Source: an uncultured Eubacteriales bacterium (GTDB taxonomy: Bacteria > Bacillota > Clostridia > Christensenellales > CAG-917). From it: DNA of 6,432 nt. The notes under the pieces were generated by a model that saw nothing but the letters and a program-made list of their open reading frames with translations, ran no database searches and was not told the DNA's origin. Every line of letters starts with the position of its first letter. Positions within the stretch are counted from its first letter, which is position 1. Below are positions 1 through 5,657 of the stretch, piece by piece. A program made the position numbers and the translations under genes. The DNA lies in contig URNP01000046.1 in NCBI GenBank assembly GCA_900549225.1, positions 1 to 6,432 on the forward strand, in the 5' to 3' direction.

Positions 1-128
1 TTGCATTGCGCAAACGCCGAAGTCCAAACACGTGAGGAAAGGGGAAGTTGCATTTAAGGTGCTAAACGTTCACTTTTGTAGAGGAAGAACTTACACTCAT
101 TCAAAGTTTTTACTCGTACGATTCCAAT
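1..128. other. Left flank without a convincing gene; possible dispersed intergenic repeat
   Basis: No start codon with a ribosome binding site is visible on either strand. One plus-strand frame is open from the window edge (position 2) to a TAA at 128-130, but the 42 codons have no recognisable domain and no visible start. A minus-strand frame is also open over part of the stretch. The palindrome TTGCGCAA lies at 6-13, and TTGCATT occurs at 1-7 and 48-54. I have an impression that translations of this kind recur as spurious ORFs around repeats in Clostridia genomes, but this is recollection and unverified. It could also be the decayed end of a gene lying to the left. Confidence 0.3.
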
Positions 129-156
129 AAAAAAACACGCAATCACTTGCGTGTTT
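129..156 (-). terminator. Intrinsic terminator of rqcH, overlapping its coding end
   Basis: A perfect 10-bp stem pairs 133-142 with 147-156 around the 4-nt loop TCAC (143-146). Read on the minus strand, the hairpin is followed by a run of seven T (complement of the A run 129-135), the standard intrinsic terminator layout. The rqcH stop codon TGA (145-143) sits in the loop, and the last codons form the 5' arm. The A/T-flanked stem might also work weakly in the other direction, but the plus side is followed by CGAGG with no T tract. Confidence 0.85.
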
Positions 157-1861
157 CGAGGTCTTTGTGCGGATTTGGCTCGGACAGCATCGTTTTGTAG
201 TTGACGTAAATCACTTGTCCGGGGTGACCGTCGGGTTTGCGTTTGACGTTACGGCGCTCGGTGTAGTCAACTTCGCACGAGGCTTGTTTGGTGCTTGCTG
301 TGATTTCGCCTGCGATTTTCAGCACGTTGTCGGGCACGGTTCTGCCTTCAGTGACGATAATCGTATGCGAGCCGTGTTCGTTTTTTAGGTGAAGCCATAT
401 ATCGTTCGACGATGCGATTTTGAAGGTAAGTTCGTCGTTCTGAATATTGTTTTTGCCTCTGTAAACGTAGAATCCGTCCACAAAATAGACGTAGGGCGGT
501 TCGGATTTTTCTTTACGCACCTTGTTTTTAGATGATTTTTTCTTTCCACCGCCGAGTGCTTCGAGTTCTTGCTCGATAGCCGACGTATCGCTCTCGTACG
601 GTAGATTTTCGATTTCGTCCTCGATTGACTTGACGTATTCGAGCAAATCTTTATCTTTTTCGAGTTTTTTGCTCACGAATTCTTTTGTGCGCTTCAACTT
701 GTTATACTTTGCGTAGTATGCGGTCGAGTTTTTCGAGGGAGTGAGACGCAAATCGAGCGGAATCTCCGCCTGCGAATTGTCGTAGTAGTTGGTGCAGACC
801 AATTTTTCGTCGCCTTTTTTGACGAGGTATATATAATTGACGATGAGTTCGCCCCAAAGTCTATACTTGTCCATATCGTCGCAATCGGCGAGTTTTTGCA
901 TATCTATTGCGATATTTTTCTCGACTTTCTGCCTCAAATGCTTTGCAATCGTCGCAAGCGATTTGAGCCTTGCTTTATTGCGGATATCCTTGTCGCAATC
1001 GGTGAAGAGAGCGTCATACGCCTCGCTCATCGTATCGAATTTTTTGACGTTTTCCTCGTTTGAATCTGCAAGCGAGCGATAGACGATCGGGTACGCCTCT
1101 TTCGCTCCGATTATGCACGGACACAGCGGAATATCGGGAGAGTCGGTTGCAACGCTTGCAAGGTCGCCAATTGTTTTGAAAAGCCTTTCGCGCTCGTTTT
1201 GCGAGAGGTTTTCGACGTTTGAAGATAGGTTTGCGCGAAGTAGCAATTCTTCTATCGTAGCGCCCGAAAAACCCGAAATGTTATCTTGAATAAATTTGTG
1301 TAAATCTCCGCCGTTGAAATTGTCAAAAACGGAAAAATAATCGGTTAGATAACTGATTTTCTTTTGTGCGACGGGTGAGTACGGCACGCCGCGCAACACG
1401 ACGTGATTGCGTTCGACGTCAAGAGGCAGATGCTTTACCGCGTCCAAAATAACGAGGTTTTCGTCGGTGAAAACGATATTTGAGTATCTGTTCATAATCT
1501 CGACGAAAAGGTAGAAAGTCGCCTCGTCGCGCATTTCGGTTTTTGCGTCGAAACGCACTCTAATAATTCTGTCGTAGTTGTACACACAGATATCGCTTAT
1601 CGTTGCCGACAGCAAGTATTTGCGAAGTAGCATACAAAGATTCGGAGCGACTTGCGGACTGACTTTTTTGCTTTTGGTGAGGTGAATGCGAGGCGCGCCT
1701 GCGTTGCACGACACGACGAGGCACTGATTTTTGCCTTTCGAGCGCACGAAAAATCGCAACTCGTCCACTTCGGGTTGTTGAATCTTGTCTATTCTTGCGC
1801 CGCAGAGTTCTCGGTTGAGTTCTCTTGCAAGCGCACTCAAAGCAAAAAGGTCGCTTCCCAT
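143..1861 (-). CDS. rqcH: RqcH / NFACT family ribosome quality control protein (Rqc2 homologue, formerly fibronectin-binding protein A family)
   Basis: RqcH binds obstructed 50S subunits carrying a peptidyl-tRNA, recruits alanyl-tRNA and adds C-terminal alanine tails that mark the chain for proteolysis. Counted from the ATG at 1861 the protein has 572 residues, normal for the family. The NFACT-N domain is at the N-terminus, with RIDKIQQP near residue 23, the Asp-Arg pair at 97-98 (the position known to be needed for tRNA binding in B. subtilis RqcH) and EIMNRYSN near 121-128. A helical, charged middle/coiled-coil region spans about 270-420. A Lys-rich linker around 439-452 precedes the C-terminal NFACT-R (DUF814) domain, with GKNNIQND near 469-476 and WLHLKNEHGSH near 489-499. 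A GTG six bases upstream (1865-1867) is an alternative start; an in-frame TAA at 1876-1874 excludes anything longer. The gene is divergent from tig. The family is certain; the exact start is not. Confidence 0.96.
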   Translation of the reverse strand: MGSDLFALSALARELNRELCGARIDKIQQPEVDELRFFVRSKGKNQCLVVSCNAGAPRIHLTKSKKVSPQVAPNLCMLLRKYLLSATISDICVYNYDRIIRVRFDAKTEMRDEATFYLFVEIMNRYSNIVFTDENLVILDAVKHLPLDVERNHVVLRGVPYSPVAQKKISYLTDYFSVFDNFNGGDLHKFIQDNISGFSGATIEELLLRANLSSNVENLSQNERERLFKTIGDLASVATDSPDIPLCPCIIGAKEAYPIVYRSLADSNEENVKKFDTMSEAYDALFTDCDKDIRNKARLKSLATIAKHLRQKVEKNIAIDMQKLADCDDMDKYRLWGELIVNYIYLVKKGDEKLVCTNYYDNSQAEIPLDLRLTPSKNSTAYYAKYNKLKRTKEFVSKKLEKDKDLLEYVKSIEDEIENLPYESDTSAIEQELEALGGGKKKSSKNKVRKEKSEPPYVYFVDGFYVYRGKNNIQNDELTFKIASSNDIWLHLKNEHGSHTIIVTEGRTVPDNVLKIAGEITASTKQASCEVDYTERRNVKRKPDGHPGQVIYVNYKTMLSEPNPHKDLETRK

Positions 1862-1883
1862 ACGCACAGTATATTATTTTTTG

Positions 1884-1888
1884 CTCCT
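1884..1888 (-). promoter_or_regulatory. AGGAG ribosome binding site candidate for rqcH at unusual distance
   Basis: Minus-strand AGGAG lies 16 nt before the GTG at 1867 and 22 nt before the ATG at 1861. The usual spacing is about 5-10 nt, and the intervening stretch is AT-rich. No closer Shine-Dalgarno match is visible. Either this site works at long range or rqcH starts without one. Confidence 0.4.
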
Positions 1889-1910
1889 GAAATCAATTAT
1901 TTGTTATATT

Positions 1911-1939
1911 TATATAAAATTTCGCTATCCCTTGCGCAA
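1911..1939 (-). promoter_or_regulatory. Candidate promoter of rqcH
   Basis: On the minus strand TTGCGC (1939-1934) is followed after 17 nt by TATATA (1916-1911). The -10 matches 5 of 6 consensus bases, but the -35 is only a partial match. A start near 1904 would leave a leader of about 40 nt containing the AGGAG at 1888-1884. The region is AT-rich, so chance matches are likely. Confidence 0.4.
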
Positions 1940-1944
1940 TTTTA

Positions 1945-1973
1945 TTGATTTTTGAGTTTAGGCGTGTTATAAT
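1945..1973 (+). promoter_or_regulatory. Sigma-A-type promoter of tig with extended -10
   Basis: TTGATT (1945-1950), a 17-nt spacer and a perfect TATAAT (1968-1973), preceded by the TGN extension at 1965-1967. Transcription would begin near 1980, giving a leader of about 58 nt before the tig ATG. It is the best promoter in the window and probably drives tig, with possible read-through into clpP and clpX. Confidence 0.8.
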
Positions 1974-2037
1974 CTCTTTCACTTGTTAAGAAAATATATA
2001 TCCGCTCGTTCTTCGTGTCGTGCGGAATGGAGGACAA

Positions 2038-3450
2038 ATGAACTACACAGCAGAAAAGTTGGAAAAAAGCCAAGTTAAATTCAACTATGTTGTTGACAAG
2101 GACGCTTTCAACGCGGCAATCAAGCAAGCCTACGAGAAAACCAAGCACAAATATGCAGTTCCCGGTTTTAGAAAAGGTCACGCACCCCAAAAGGTCATCG
2201 AGGGTATGTACGGACAAGGCGTATTCTTCAGCGACGCCGTCAACGAACTCATCGATTCTTCTTTGACCGAACTCGAAAAGAGTGCCGACTACGAATTCGT
2301 AGCAGTAGACAGCGTTTGCGACGTTGACGTGACGGAAGACGGCGGTGTGAAGTATTCCATCGTTATGGTTGTCAAACCCGAAGTTACGCTTGGTCAATAT
2401 AAAGGACTTTCGGTTGCAAAGAAAGCGGTGAAAGTCACCCAAAAGCAAGTTGACGAAAAGATTGCTCAAGAGCAAGAAAAGCAAGCGCGTCTTATCGACG
2501 TCGACGCGGCAGCCGCAAACGGCAACACCGTCACCATCGACTTCGTCGGTAGCGTAAACGGCGAGAAATTCGAGGGCGGCAGCGCAGAAAATTACGACCT
2601 CGAACTTGGCAGCAACACGTTCATTCCGGGCTTTGAAGAGCAACTCGTCGGCGTTAAGGCAGGCGACGTGAAGAACGTCAACGTCACTTTCCCCGAAAAC
2701 TACCAAGCAGAGCAACTCGCAGGCAAAGAAGCGGTGTTCGAGTGCACGGTCAAAGCGGTCAAAGTCAAAGAACTTCCCGCAATCGACGACGAATTCGTCA
2801 AAGACGTATCCGAGTTCAACACTCTTGCAGAGTACAAAGCGGACGTAAAAGCCAACCTCACCAAAGAGGCGGAAGAGAAAGCACAGCGTGATCTCGAAGA
2901 TGAAATCGTAGAGAAGATCGTTGACGCGTCCTCCGTTGAAATCCCGCAAGCGATGATCGATCACGAAGCGGAAGATATGGTTCACGAGTTCGAGTATCGT
3001 CTTATGTATCAAGGCTTGAAACTTGACGATTATCTCAAATATCTCAACATGACCAGAGAGCAACTTGAGGATCAATACAAAGATCAGGCTCAAAAGACCG
3101 TCAAAGTCCGTCTCGTAATGGAAGCGCTCATCAAAGCGGAAGATCTCAAGATCGAAGACAAGGAAATCGACGAAAAGATCGAGAAGTTCGCAAGCGATTC
3201 TTCTCAAACCGTCGAAGAGTTCAAAAAGACTTTGCACAAAGAGCAAATCGACTATATCGTCAATTCGATTATGAACGAGAAGTTGCTCGGATTCCTCGTC
3301 AAAGAGAACGTTGCGGAAAAGAAGACCGCAAAGAAAGCGGCAACCGAAGAGGAAGCGCCTGCGGCTGAAGAAGCAAAAACCGAAGAAAAGAAGCCTGCAG
3401 CCAAAAAAACAACCAAAAAGACAGCAAAACCTGCAACCGACGCAGAATAA
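2038..3450 (+). CDS. tig: Trigger factor, ribosome-associated chaperone and peptidyl-prolyl isomerase
   Basis: Trigger factor docks at the ribosomal exit tunnel and shields emerging chains. The product has 470 residues. The N-terminal ribosome-binding domain carries the signature loop GFRKGHAP at 43-50. An FKBP-type isomerase domain spans about 160-245 (VTIDFVGSVNGEKFEGG from 165; GSNTFIPGFEEQLVGVKAGD from 191). The helical C-terminal chaperone domain runs to about 425. Residues 427-470 form an extra low-complexity tail of Lys, Ala, Glu, Thr and Pro, which accounts for most of the excess over the 432-residue E. coli protein. The ATG at 2038 is preferred because GGAGG (2029-2033) sits 4 nt upstream and the protein then begins MNYTAEKLEK, as expected. 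The in-frame GTG at 2020 has no ribosome binding site. The gene is first in the tig-clpP-clpX series. Confidence 0.97.
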   Translation: MNYTAEKLEKSQVKFNYVVDKDAFNAAIKQAYEKTKHKYAVPGFRKGHAPQKVIEGMYGQGVFFSDAVNELIDSSLTELEKSADYEFVAVDSVCDVDVTEDGGVKYSIVMVVKPEVTLGQYKGLSVAKKAVKVTQKQVDEKIAQEQEKQARLIDVDAAAANGNTVTIDFVGSVNGEKFEGGSAENYDLELGSNTFIPGFEEQLVGVKAGDVKNVNVTFPENYQAEQLAGKEAVFECTVKAVKVKELPAIDDEFVKDVSEFNTLAEYKADVKANLTKEAEEKAQRDLEDEIVEKIVDASSVEIPQAMIDHEAEDMVHEFEYRLMYQGLKLDDYLKYLNMTREQLEDQYKDQAQKTVKVRLVMEALIKAEDLKIEDKEIDEKIEKFASDSSQTVEEFKKTLHKEQIDYIVNSIMNEKLLGFLVKENVAEKKTAKKAATEEEAPAAEEAKTEEKKPAAKKTTKKTAKPATDAE

Positions 3451-3507
3451 TCGATTGAAATTTTGTGTAGAATAAGAGTGCTATCGCGCTCGAAAAACAA
3501 TTATTCG

Positions 3508-3537
3508 GCTTTCCGCTTGCCATCGCAGGCGGAAAGC
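3508..3537 (+). other. Strong stem-loop in the tig-clpP gap (terminator without T tract, or processing/leader structure)
   Basis: Positions 3508-3520 pair with 3525-3537 in a 13-bp stem with one G-T wobble (3517 with 3528) and the loop CATC. No T run follows (the next bases are GCATAAAATC), so it is a poor intrinsic terminator. It may stabilise the tig 3' end, cause partial termination, or belong to a larger fold. An alternative hairpin, 3536-3545 with 3551-3558 and one bulged base, shares its last bases, so the two compete. Confidence 0.55.
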
Positions 3538-3546
3538 GCATAAAAT
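3517..3546 (+). promoter_or_regulatory. Candidate internal promoter for clpP
   Basis: TTGCCA (3517-3522), an 18-nt spacer and TAAAAT (3541-3546); each hexamer matches 5 of 6 consensus bases. The start would lie near 3553, giving a leader of about 87 nt. The -35 lies inside the stem-loop at 3508-3537. It would let clpP-clpX be expressed separately from tig. No CtsR-type direct repeat or full CIRCE element is seen beside it. Confidence 0.4.
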
Positions 3547-3589
3547 CGGCTTTTGCGCGTTTCGAGCCTATCGGAGCGTGCAAACCGAC

Positions 3590-3599
3590 GCGATATCGC
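3590..3599. other. 10-bp perfect palindrome GCGATATCGC in the clpP leader
   Basis: A perfect inverted repeat 40 nt upstream of the clpP ATG and downstream of the candidate promoter, a position where a repressor could act. It matches no operator I know, and a 10-bp palindrome can arise by chance. Confidence 0.3.
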
Positions 3600-3629
3600 C
3601 GCACGAACCTTGCGTTTTTGCGGTGCTTT

Positions 3630-3634
3630 GGAGG
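3630..3634 (+). promoter_or_regulatory. Ribosome binding site GGAGG that fixes the clpP start
   Basis: GGAGG lies 5 nt before the ATG at 3640. The reading frame stays open upstream to a TTG at 3553, but that codon has no Shine-Dalgarno site and would add 29 residues not found in the family, so the ATG is the start. Confidence 0.85.
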
Positions 3635-3639
3635 AAACA

Positions 3640-4236
3640 ATGAATATAAAGAATCAACTTATACCTATGGTTGTCGAGCAAACGGGCAGAGGCGAGCGCT
3701 CGTACGATATTTATTCTCGCTTGCTCGAGGACAGAATCATCTTCCTCACGGGTGAAATCGACGATAACGTAGCCGACCTCGTAGTCGCGCAACTCATATA
3801 TCTTGAAGGCAAGGATTCCACAAAGGACATCAGCCTTTACATCAACAGTCCGGGCGGCTCGGTATCCGCAGGCTTTGCAATCTACGACACGATGAACTAT
3901 ATCAAGTGCGACGTGTCCACGATTTGCATCGGTATGGCGGCGTCTATGGGAGCGTTTTTGCTCTCGTCGGGCGCAAAGGGCAAGAGATTCTCGTTGCCCA
4001 ACGCAAAAATCATGATACATCAACCTCTCGGTGGCGCACAAGGACAGGCGAGCGACATAGCCATTCAAGCCAACGAGATTCTCAAAACCAAAAAGCGCAT
4101 CAACGACATTCTTGCGAGCAACACGTCGCAACCTCTTTCCAAAATCGAGGTCGACACCGACCGTGACTTCTATATGAATGCCGAAGAGGCGGAAAAGTAC
4201 GGTCTTGTGGACAAGATTTTCTATTCAAGGAAATAA
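3640..4236 (+). CDS. clpP: ATP-dependent Clp protease proteolytic subunit ClpP
   Basis: ClpP is the serine peptidase that forms a double-heptamer chamber and degrades chains threaded in by ClpX or another Clp ATPase. The product has 198 residues, normal for the family. The catalytic triad is visible: Ser102 in GMAASMGAF, His127 in MIHQP and Asp176 in DTDRDF, with spacings of 25 and 74 residues from Ser to His and Asp, as in E. coli ClpP. The oxyanion glycine motif SPGGSVSAG is at 70-78. The N-terminus MNIKNQLIPMVVEQT is short, with little or no propeptide before the conserved LIPMVVEQT segment. It lies 189 bp after tig and 88 bp before clpX, its partner. Nothing is truncated or replaced. Confidence 0.98.
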   Translation: MNIKNQLIPMVVEQTGRGERSYDIYSRLLEDRIIFLTGEIDDNVADLVVAQLIYLEGKDSTKDISLYINSPGGSVSAGFAIYDTMNYIKCDVSTICIGMAASMGAFLLSSGAKGKRFSLPNAKIMIHQPLGGAQGQASDIAIQANEILKTKKRINDILASNTSQPLSKIEVDTDRDFYMNAEEAEKYGLVDKIFYSRK

Positions 4237-4324
4237 CCCGTTAGATCGCAGGAAAATACGCCTCGTAGCCCTCTTTTGAGCGGCAAACGGGCAGACTTCT
4301 GCCAATCAAGGAGTATAATCTGAT
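4237..4324 (+). other. clpP-clpX spacer with weak secondary structure
   Basis: CCCGTT directly after the clpP stop (4237-4242) can pair with AACGGG (4286-4291), and a small hairpin, GGCAG (4290-4294) with CTGCC (4299-4303) around ACTT, lies just before the clpX ribosome binding site. The two overlap at 4290-4291, so they compete. There is no T tract, so no intrinsic terminator, which suits cotranscription of clpP and clpX. No credible promoter is seen. Confidence 0.35.
4308..4313 (+). promoter_or_regulatory. AAGGAG ribosome binding site of clpX, slightly long spacing
   Basis: AAGGAG is separated from the clpX ATG at 4325 by 11 nt, a little more than usual. The spacer contains TATAAT, which looks like a -10 box but is too close to the start codon to serve this gene. 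Confidence 0.65.
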
Positions 4325-5581
4325 ATGGACAATTATCACAAAGAACAACATTGCAGTTTTTGCGGTAGAGGCGCAAGCGAGGTCGAGAAGATCATTAGCG
4401 GCCCTAACGGCATAAATATCTGCAACGAATGTATCGACGAGTGTGTCTATTTGCTCGGCAAGGACGAAAAAACCGCCAACGACGGTTTGAGTCTTTATAC
4501 GCCAAAGGAAATCAAGGCAAAACTCGACGAATACATTATCGGTCAAGACAGTGCAAAACGCGTGCTGTCGGTTGCCGTATACAATCATTACAAACGCATC
4601 AATCAAATCCGCTCGAAGTCGAACGATGACGTAGTCATCGAAAAAAGCAACGTGCTCTTGCTCGGACCGACAGGCTCTGGTAAAACCTTGCTTGCAAAGA
4701 CGCTTGCGCAAATCCTCAACGTGCCTTTTGCGGTTGCGGACGCAACGACGTTGACTGAAGCGGGCTACGTCGGCGAAGACGTAGAAAATATCCTCTTGAA
4801 ACTCATTCAATCGGCAAACGGCGACTTGAAGAGAGCAGAAATCGGCATCGTATATATCGACGAAATCGACAAAATCGCAAAGAAGGGCGAAAACGTGTCT
4901 ATCACGCGCGATGTAAGCGGTGAAGGCGTGCAACAAGCACTTCTCAAAATCATCGAAGGTACGGTAGCAAACGTGCCGCCTCAAGGCGGAAGAAAGCATC
5001 CCAATCAGGAGTGCTACCAACTCGATACGACCAATATCCTCTTCCTCTGCGGCGGCGCATTCGTGGATTTGGACAAGATTATCGATCAGAGAAAGGACAA
5101 TTCCAAACTTGGATTCGGTTCTGCCGTGAAAGGAACGGTAGATTATCGCTACGACGAACTTATCAAGGCATTGCAACCCGCAGACCTCATCAAATACGGT
5201 CTTATTCCCGAATTTGTCGGCCGTGTGCCTATCGTCGTCGGACTCAACGCTCTTGACGAAAACGCACTCGTCAAGATTCTCTCCGAGCCGAAGAACGCGC
5301 TCGTCAAACAATACAAGTATCAATTTGCAATCGACGGCGTTACGCTTGAATTTGAGGATGAAGCGTTGAGAGCGGTTGCCGCGAAAGCGATTCAACTCAA
5401 CACGGGTGCAAGAGGATTGAGAGCCATTTTGGAAGACGTGTTGCTTGAACTTATGTTTGAGATTCCGTCCGAAAACGACATTGAAAAAGTCATCGTCACC
5501 AAGGCTTCCATCGACAAGACGGAAAAGCCGATAGTGATAAGAAAACAAGCGGAAGAAAAAACGACCGATTGTATCGCATAA
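4325..5581 (+). CDS. clpX: ATP-dependent Clp protease ATP-binding subunit ClpX
   Basis: ClpX is the hexameric AAA+ unfoldase that recognises degrons and feeds substrates to ClpP. The product has 418 residues, normal length. The N-terminal zinc-binding domain has Cys10, Cys13, Cys33 and Cys36. The AAA+ module shows Walker A GPTGSGKT (114-121), pore loop GYVG (147-150), Walker B VYIDEID (176-182), the RKH pore loop (223-225), an arginine finger in EFVGR (Arg300) and sensor 2 in GARGLRA (Arg363). The ClpP-docking loop reads LGF (262-264) where E. coli has IGF, an allowed variant of the [LIV]-G-[FL] motif. It is adjacent to clpP and probably cotranscribed with it. A strong terminator starts 4 nt after the stop codon. 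Confidence 0.98.
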   Translation: MDNYHKEQHCSFCGRGASEVEKIISGPNGINICNECIDECVYLLGKDEKTANDGLSLYTPKEIKAKLDEYIIGQDSAKRVLSVAVYNHYKRINQIRSKSNDDVVIEKSNVLLLGPTGSGKTLLAKTLAQILNVPFAVADATTLTEAGYVGEDVENILLKLIQSANGDLKRAEIGIVYIDEIDKIAKKGENVSITRDVSGEGVQQALLKIIEGTVANVPPQGGRKHPNQECYQLDTTNILFLCGGAFVDLDKIIDQRKDNSKLGFGSAVKGTVDYRYDELIKALQPADLIKYGLIPEFVGRVPIVVGLNALDENALVKILSEPKNALVKQYKYQFAIDGVTLEFEDEALRAVAAKAIQLNTGARGLRAILEDVLLELMFEIPSENDIEKVIVTKASIDKTEKPIVIRKQAEEKTTDCIA

Positions 5582-5585
5582 CTCA

Positions 5586-5614
5586 AAAAATAGCGCATCT
5601 AATGCGCTATTTTT
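5586..5614 (+). terminator. Intrinsic terminator after clpX
   Basis: Positions 5586-5598 pair perfectly with 5602-5614 (13 bp, loop CTA). The GC core is TAGCGCAT/ATGCGCTA and the stem ends in five T. The A tract on the other side makes it symmetrical, so it could act in both directions, although no gene converges here. It marks the end of the tig-clpP-clpX unit. Confidence 0.88.
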
Positions 5615-5645
5615 GTAGATTTGCACGGATATAGCAAAAACAATT

Positions 5646-5651
5646 AAGGTG
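5646..5651 (+). promoter_or_regulatory. Ribosome binding site AAGGTG that fixes the engB start
   Basis: AAGGTG lies 6 nt before the ATG at 5658. The in-frame GTG at 5649-5651 falls inside this site and cannot be the start. I see no good promoter between the clpX terminator and engB, so engB may depend on read-through or on a non-consensus promoter in 5615-5645. Confidence 0.7.
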
Positions 5652-5657
5652 CAAAAT

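Noticed and set aside
2..130. 42-codon open frame at the left edge
   Set aside because: No start codon is visible inside the window and the peptide shows no domain. It could be the end of a gene beyond the edge, but nothing supports that.
2748..2763. Tandem GGTCAAA heptads resembling a CtsR operator
   Set aside because: They lie inside tig and encode the repeated Val-Lys of VKAVKVK. The gap is 2 nt rather than the 3 nt of CtsR sites, and the place is far from any promoter.
1942..3246. 434-codon open frame on the minus strand opposite tig
   Set aside because: It is a shadow of tig, whose codon use rarely gives stops in this antisense frame. The translation is Phe/Leu/Val/Asp-rich without domains, and its 3' end runs through the tig promoter.
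3476..3483. GAGTGCTA, the right half of a CIRCE element
   Set aside because: The matching left half TTAGCACTC is absent at the required 9-nt spacing, so this is a chance half-site.
3553..3639. Upstream TTG extension of clpP by 29 codons
   Set aside because: There is no ribosome binding site, the extra residues are unlike ClpP, and the ATG at 3640 has GGAGG at ideal spacing and the family N-terminus.
4314..4319. Perfect TATAAT just upstream of clpX
   Set aside because: Only 5 nt separate it from the ATG, and no -35 lies at 16-18 nt. A transcript would start inside the gene.
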